DNA of 64,000 bases. It comes from CAYHCE01 sp964355015 (GTDB taxonomy: Bacteria; Cyanobacteriota; Cyanobacteriia; PCC-6307; Cyanobiaceae). The position numbers and the translations under genes are program-made. Shown here one piece after another: positions 61,580-64,000 of this stretch. The notes beneath the pieces were generated by a model. That model did no database searches, was not told the origin of the DNA, and saw only the letters and a list, made by a program, of their open reading frames with translations. Position 1 is the first letter of the stretch. Each line of letters opens with the position of its first letter. The DNA is taken from positions 37,132 to 101,131 of the forward strand of contig CAYHCE010000006.1 in the NCBI GenBank assembly GCA_964355015.1, in the 5' to 3' direction.

Positions 61580-62324
61580 GGCTGTCGCCTCGCGACCAGG
61601 AAAGGAGATAACGCTCCGGCCAGCAGCGGTTCACCACGGCTCCCTCCAGTCCGGCGCGTGCGGCCAGTTCAGCCACCTCGGGGAGGCTGAACGAGCCGGC
61701 GACGGAGATCGGCCCGTCGACATGAACAATCCAGGAACGGCTGAGCAGCCTGCACCCCACCCAGGCCAGGCCATAACCCAATCGGCTGCGGATCAGATCG
61801 TTCACCAGCACCAGCCGCCGCGCCGAAGCGGCCATCGAACGCAGGAGCTTCTCGGCATCGGCTGGCTCGAGATGATGCAGGAAGAGCGAACAGGTGATCA
61901 CGTCGACATCGCTGGGCAGGGCATCGCCCAGGGCATCCGCCACGAAAAACCGCACGTCGCTGGCTTGGGCCCGGGCACTGGCCCGGGCGATCTCCACGGC
62001 CTGAGGGCTGATGTCACAGCCACTCACGATCAGGTTCAGACCCTCGCGGCGGGCAGTTCGGGCCAGGGCGATGGCCGTGTCGCCACCGCCGCTTGCCACA
62101 TCCAGCACCCGCAGGGGGCTCTCGGGCTGGCTGCGGGCAAGCGCTCGAATCGGGCCGAACAGACTGGCGACGCAACCGCTCAGCGCGTTGATCCGCCGCA
62201 GGCCGATCAGGGCCGCCGCGTGCTCGCGAGGGTCAATCCCGGGTTGGTCCATCACCTCGGGAAGCCGCTGACGCTTCGCCAGACGGCTCCAGGTCGTCGA
62301 TGTCAGCGAGCGGGTCGACGTCAT
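61563..62324 (-). CDS. SAM-dependent methyltransferase of the PKS cluster
   Basis: 253 residues from ATG 62324; ATG 62252 (MDQPGIDPREHAAALIGLRR) is a possible internal start. Motif I is RVLDVASGGGDTAIALARTA, then GCDISPQAVEIARASA and DVDVITCSLFLHHLEPADAE. The N-terminal LPEVMDQPGIDPREHA block with INALSG is typical of the methyltransferases that accompany type III PKS and FAD enzymes. It probably methylates a phenolic product (inference). Its start lies in an 18-bp tandem repeat. It is the first gene of the leftward cluster. Confidence 0.88.
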   Translation of the reverse strand: MTSTRSLTSTTWSRLAKRQRLPEVMDQPGIDPREHAAALIGLRRINALSGCVASLFGPIRALARSQPESPLRVLDVASGGGDTAIALARTARREGLNLIVSGCDISPQAVEIARASARAQASDVRFFVADALGDALPSDVDVITCSLFLHHLEPADAEKLLRSMAASARRLVLVNDLIRSRLGYGLAWVGCRLLSRSWIVHVDGPISVAGSFSLPEVAELAARAGLEGAVVNRCWPERYLLSWSRGDSHEQLA

Positions 62325-62337
62325 CGAGCGGGTCGAC
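62302..62337. repeat. 18-bp tandem direct repeat
   Basis: Two units, GTCAGCGAGCGGGTCGAC (62302-62319) and GTCATCGAGCGGGTCGAC (62320-62337), differ at one base. The methyltransferase ATG (minus strand, 62324) falls in the second unit. It may be a recent duplication around the start codon. Confidence 0.8.
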
Positions 62338-62453
62338 CGACAGGGGTGTTTCGAGATCGCTGCCGCACCTTCCCACTATGGACGGGCCGAGCCTGATCCG
62401 AGCGATCCACCCGGTTGGATTCTGCGAAGGTGAGGTCAGAGGTTGGGCCTGCC

Positions 62454-64000
62454 GTGGTGCGCGCGTCTCCGCCAGATCGGGCCCAGGCTTCCCCTCAGCC
62501 CAGCGAGGTGCTGGCCGGCTCCATTGAGCGAATCACCTTCCATAACGCCGAGAACGGTTTCTGCGTGCTGCGGATCAAGGCGCGGGGCCATCGCGATCTG
62601 GTCACGGTGGTGGGCCATGCGGCCGAGATCAGCGCCGGCGAATGGGTCACGGCCAGTGGCACCTGGGTGAACAGCCGGGAGCACGGCCAGCAGTTCAAGG
62701 CCTCCTTCCTGCGGGCTTCTGCGCCTACCACCGCTGCAGGCATCGAGAGGTACCTGGGTTCGGGGATGATCCGCGGCATCGGCCCGATCTATGCCAGCAA
62801 GCTCGTGGCGGTGTTCGGGGATCAGGTCTTCGAGGTGATCGAGCAGGCCCCCGAGCGGCTGCGGGAGGTGCCCGGCATCGGCCCGGTGCGGGGCCAGCGG
62901 ATCAGCCAGGCCTGGGCCGAGCAGAAGGTTGTGCGGGAAATCATGGTGTTCCTGCACAGCCACGGCGTCGGCACCGCCCGGGCCGTGCGGATCTTCAAGA
63001 CCTATGGCAATGACGCCGTGCAGGTGATGGTGGAGAACCCCTACCGCCTGGCCCGCGATATCCGCGGCATCGGCTTCAGGACGGCTGATGCGATCGCTGC
63101 CCGGGTCGGTATCGAGCCGGCCGCCATGATCCGCCTCCAAGCAGGAATAAGTTACGCCCTGCTGGAGGCCACAGGCGAGGGCCACTGCGGTCTGCCCACG
63201 GCGGAGCTGCTGAAGCTGGCCGGTGAGCTGCTGGCCGTGGAGCGGCCGACTGGACCGCTCGATGAGACTGGCGTCACCAAGCGGTTACCCCTGGAGAGCG
63301 GCCTGATCCAGAGCGCCCTGGATCTGGAGCTGAGCGAGGGCTCCGTGGTGGCGGACAGCCTGGCCGGTGAAGCCGCCATCTTCCTTGCCAATTTGCACCG
63401 CGATGAGCGCCGCATCGCGGCGGCACTCCAGGCGCTGGCACAGGGCCGCCCGCCCTGGGGGGCGATCGAGGCCGGCAAGGCGATGACCTGGGTGGAGCAA
63501 CGCCTCGGCCTCGAGCTCGCTGCCAGCCAGATGGCGGCGGTGACGCAGGCCCTGACCAGCAAGGTGCTGGTGATCACCGGCGGGCCGGGGGTGGGCAAGA
63601 CCACCTTGATCAATGCCATCCTGCGCATCCTGGCGGCCAAGAAGCTGCGGATCCTGCTGTGCGCCCCCACCGGCCGGGCCGCCAAGCGGATGAGCGAAAC
63701 CACCGGGCTGGAAGCGAAAACGATCCACCGGCTGCTGGAGTTCGACCCGGCCACCTTTGGCTTCAAGCGCAATGCCGAGCTGCCGCTGGAGTCCGATCTG
63801 CTGGTGGTGGATGAAACCTCGATGGTGGATGTGCCCCTGATGGCCTCCCTCCTGGAGGCCATCCCTCCGTCCGCTGGGCTGCTGCTGGTGGGGGATGTGG
63901 ACCAGCTGCCCTCGGTGGGGCCCGGCCAGGTGCTCGCCGATCTGATCAACAGCGCCGCCCTGCCGGTGGCCCGGCTCACGGAGGTGTTCCGCCAGGCGGC
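62454..64000 (+). CDS. recD2: RecD2-type DNA helicase, 3' end outside window
   Basis: At least 515 residues, open to the window end. The start is uncertain: GTG 62454, GTG 62430 and TTG 62415 are all in frame; 62454 is used because it is close to the core. The N-terminal RecD2 domain reads SIERITFHNAENGFCVLRIK, followed by HhH units (MIRGIGPIYASKLVAVFGDQ; LREVPGIGPVRGQRISQAWA). Walker A is VITGGPGVGKTTLINAIL, and LLVVDETSMVDVPLM is motif II. The fused N-terminal region and lack of RecBC mark it as RecD2, a 5'-3' helicase. Confidence 0.93.
   Translation, partial: MVRASPPDRAQASPQPSEVLAGSIERITFHNAENGFCVLRIKARGHRDLVTVVGHAAEISAGEWVTASGTWVNSREHGQQFKASFLRASAPTTAAGIERYLGSGMIRGIGPIYASKLVAVFGDQVFEVIEQAPERLREVPGIGPVRGQRISQAWAEQKVVREIMVFLHSHGVGTARAVRIFKTYGNDAVQVMVENPYRLARDIRGIGFRTADAIAARVGIEPAAMIRLQAGISYALLEATGEGHCGLPTAELLKLAGELLAVERPTGPLDETGVTKRLPLESGLIQSALDLELSEGSVVADSLAGEAAIFLANLHRDERRIAAALQALAQGRPPWGAIEAGKAMTWVEQRLGLELAASQMAAVTQALTSKVLVITGGPGVGKTTLINAILRILAAKKLRILLCAPTGRAAKRMSETTGLEAKTIHRLLEFDPATFGFKRNAELPLESDLLVVDETSMVDVPLMASLLEAIPPSAGLLLVGDVDQLPSVGPGQVLADLINSAALPVARLTEVFRQA

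Noticed and set aside
1..64000. Mobile elements: transposase, integrase, attachment site
   Set aside because: No such gene, no terminal inverted repeats flanking an open frame and no tRNA next to a direct repeat were found; the accessory region's origin by transfer remains unproved.

Overview
This window is a 64 kb piece of a high-GC picocyanobacterial chromosome, most like a Cyanobium / Synechococcus lineage. The evidence is the contiguous clock operon kaiA-kaiB-kaiC with a full-length KaiA (so not Prochlorococcus), an NblS-type kinase, an orange carotenoid protein (OCP) module, a high-light-inducible protein, cyAbrB, LrtA, a DUF1825 protein, and the picocyanobacterial order bamA-lpxC-fabZ-lpxA-lpxB. 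HIP1-type GCGATCGC octamers also occur. I saw no rRNA or tRNA gene, CRISPR array, insertion sequence or integrase.

Region 1 (1-45.6 kb) is dense housekeeping sequence. In order it holds: a SpoIID-like protein (cut by the window edge), nagB, YebC, truB, a methyltransferase, rpmA-rplU, the kai genes, nblS, purD, an exported unknown protein, purC, and the outer-membrane block bamA-lpxC-fabZ-lpxA-lpxB-msrA. Then come pepA, a GIY-YIG-like protein, a helix-hairpin-helix protein, DUF1825, tyrS, pyrF, an exported Mn-type superoxide dismutase, a decayed transglutaminase-like gene and a PlsC-type acyltransferase. A leftward run lrtA-deoC-recO-MFS-glycosyltransferase meets the acyltransferase. After it lie lipB, an acyl-ACP/CoA synthetase, a YlqD-like protein, the pyruvate dehydrogenase E2, queA, a cytosolic Fe-type SOD, an FKBP, a phasin-like protein, lnt, cyAbrB, a glycine-rich RRM protein, a fibrillin-like protein, a short SepF-like protein and an Hli.

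Region 2 (45.8-53.6 kb) is an accessory, stress-oriented stretch with longer gaps. It holds a von Willebrand A protein with an odd C-terminus and the photoprotection operon ocp-crtW-frp (carotenoid protein, the ketolase that supplies its pigment, and the protein that resets it). It also holds a Nif11-like small protein, a membrane GT2 glycosyltransferase with interleaved inverted repeats at its start, a 48-residue lmo0937-type membrane protein, a CsbD protein, a ribbon-helix-helix protein and an AraC regulator.

Region 3 (53.8-62.4 kb) carries signalling and specialised metabolism. It has a 1112-residue CheB-CheR-PAS protein with no kinase domain, a group 2/3 sigma-70 factor, and the remains of a PAS-domain kinase gene. 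A tightly coupled leftward three-gene cluster follows: methyltransferase, FAD-dependent oxidoreductase, type III polyketide synthase. The window ends inside recD2.

The strongest candidates for new biology are the type III PKS cluster together with the nearby sigma factor and CheB/CheR protein; long perfect palindromes (40, 36 and 20 bp) between genes; the interleaved inverted repeats at the GT2 start; and two clear gene-decay scars (transglutaminase-like, PAS kinase).
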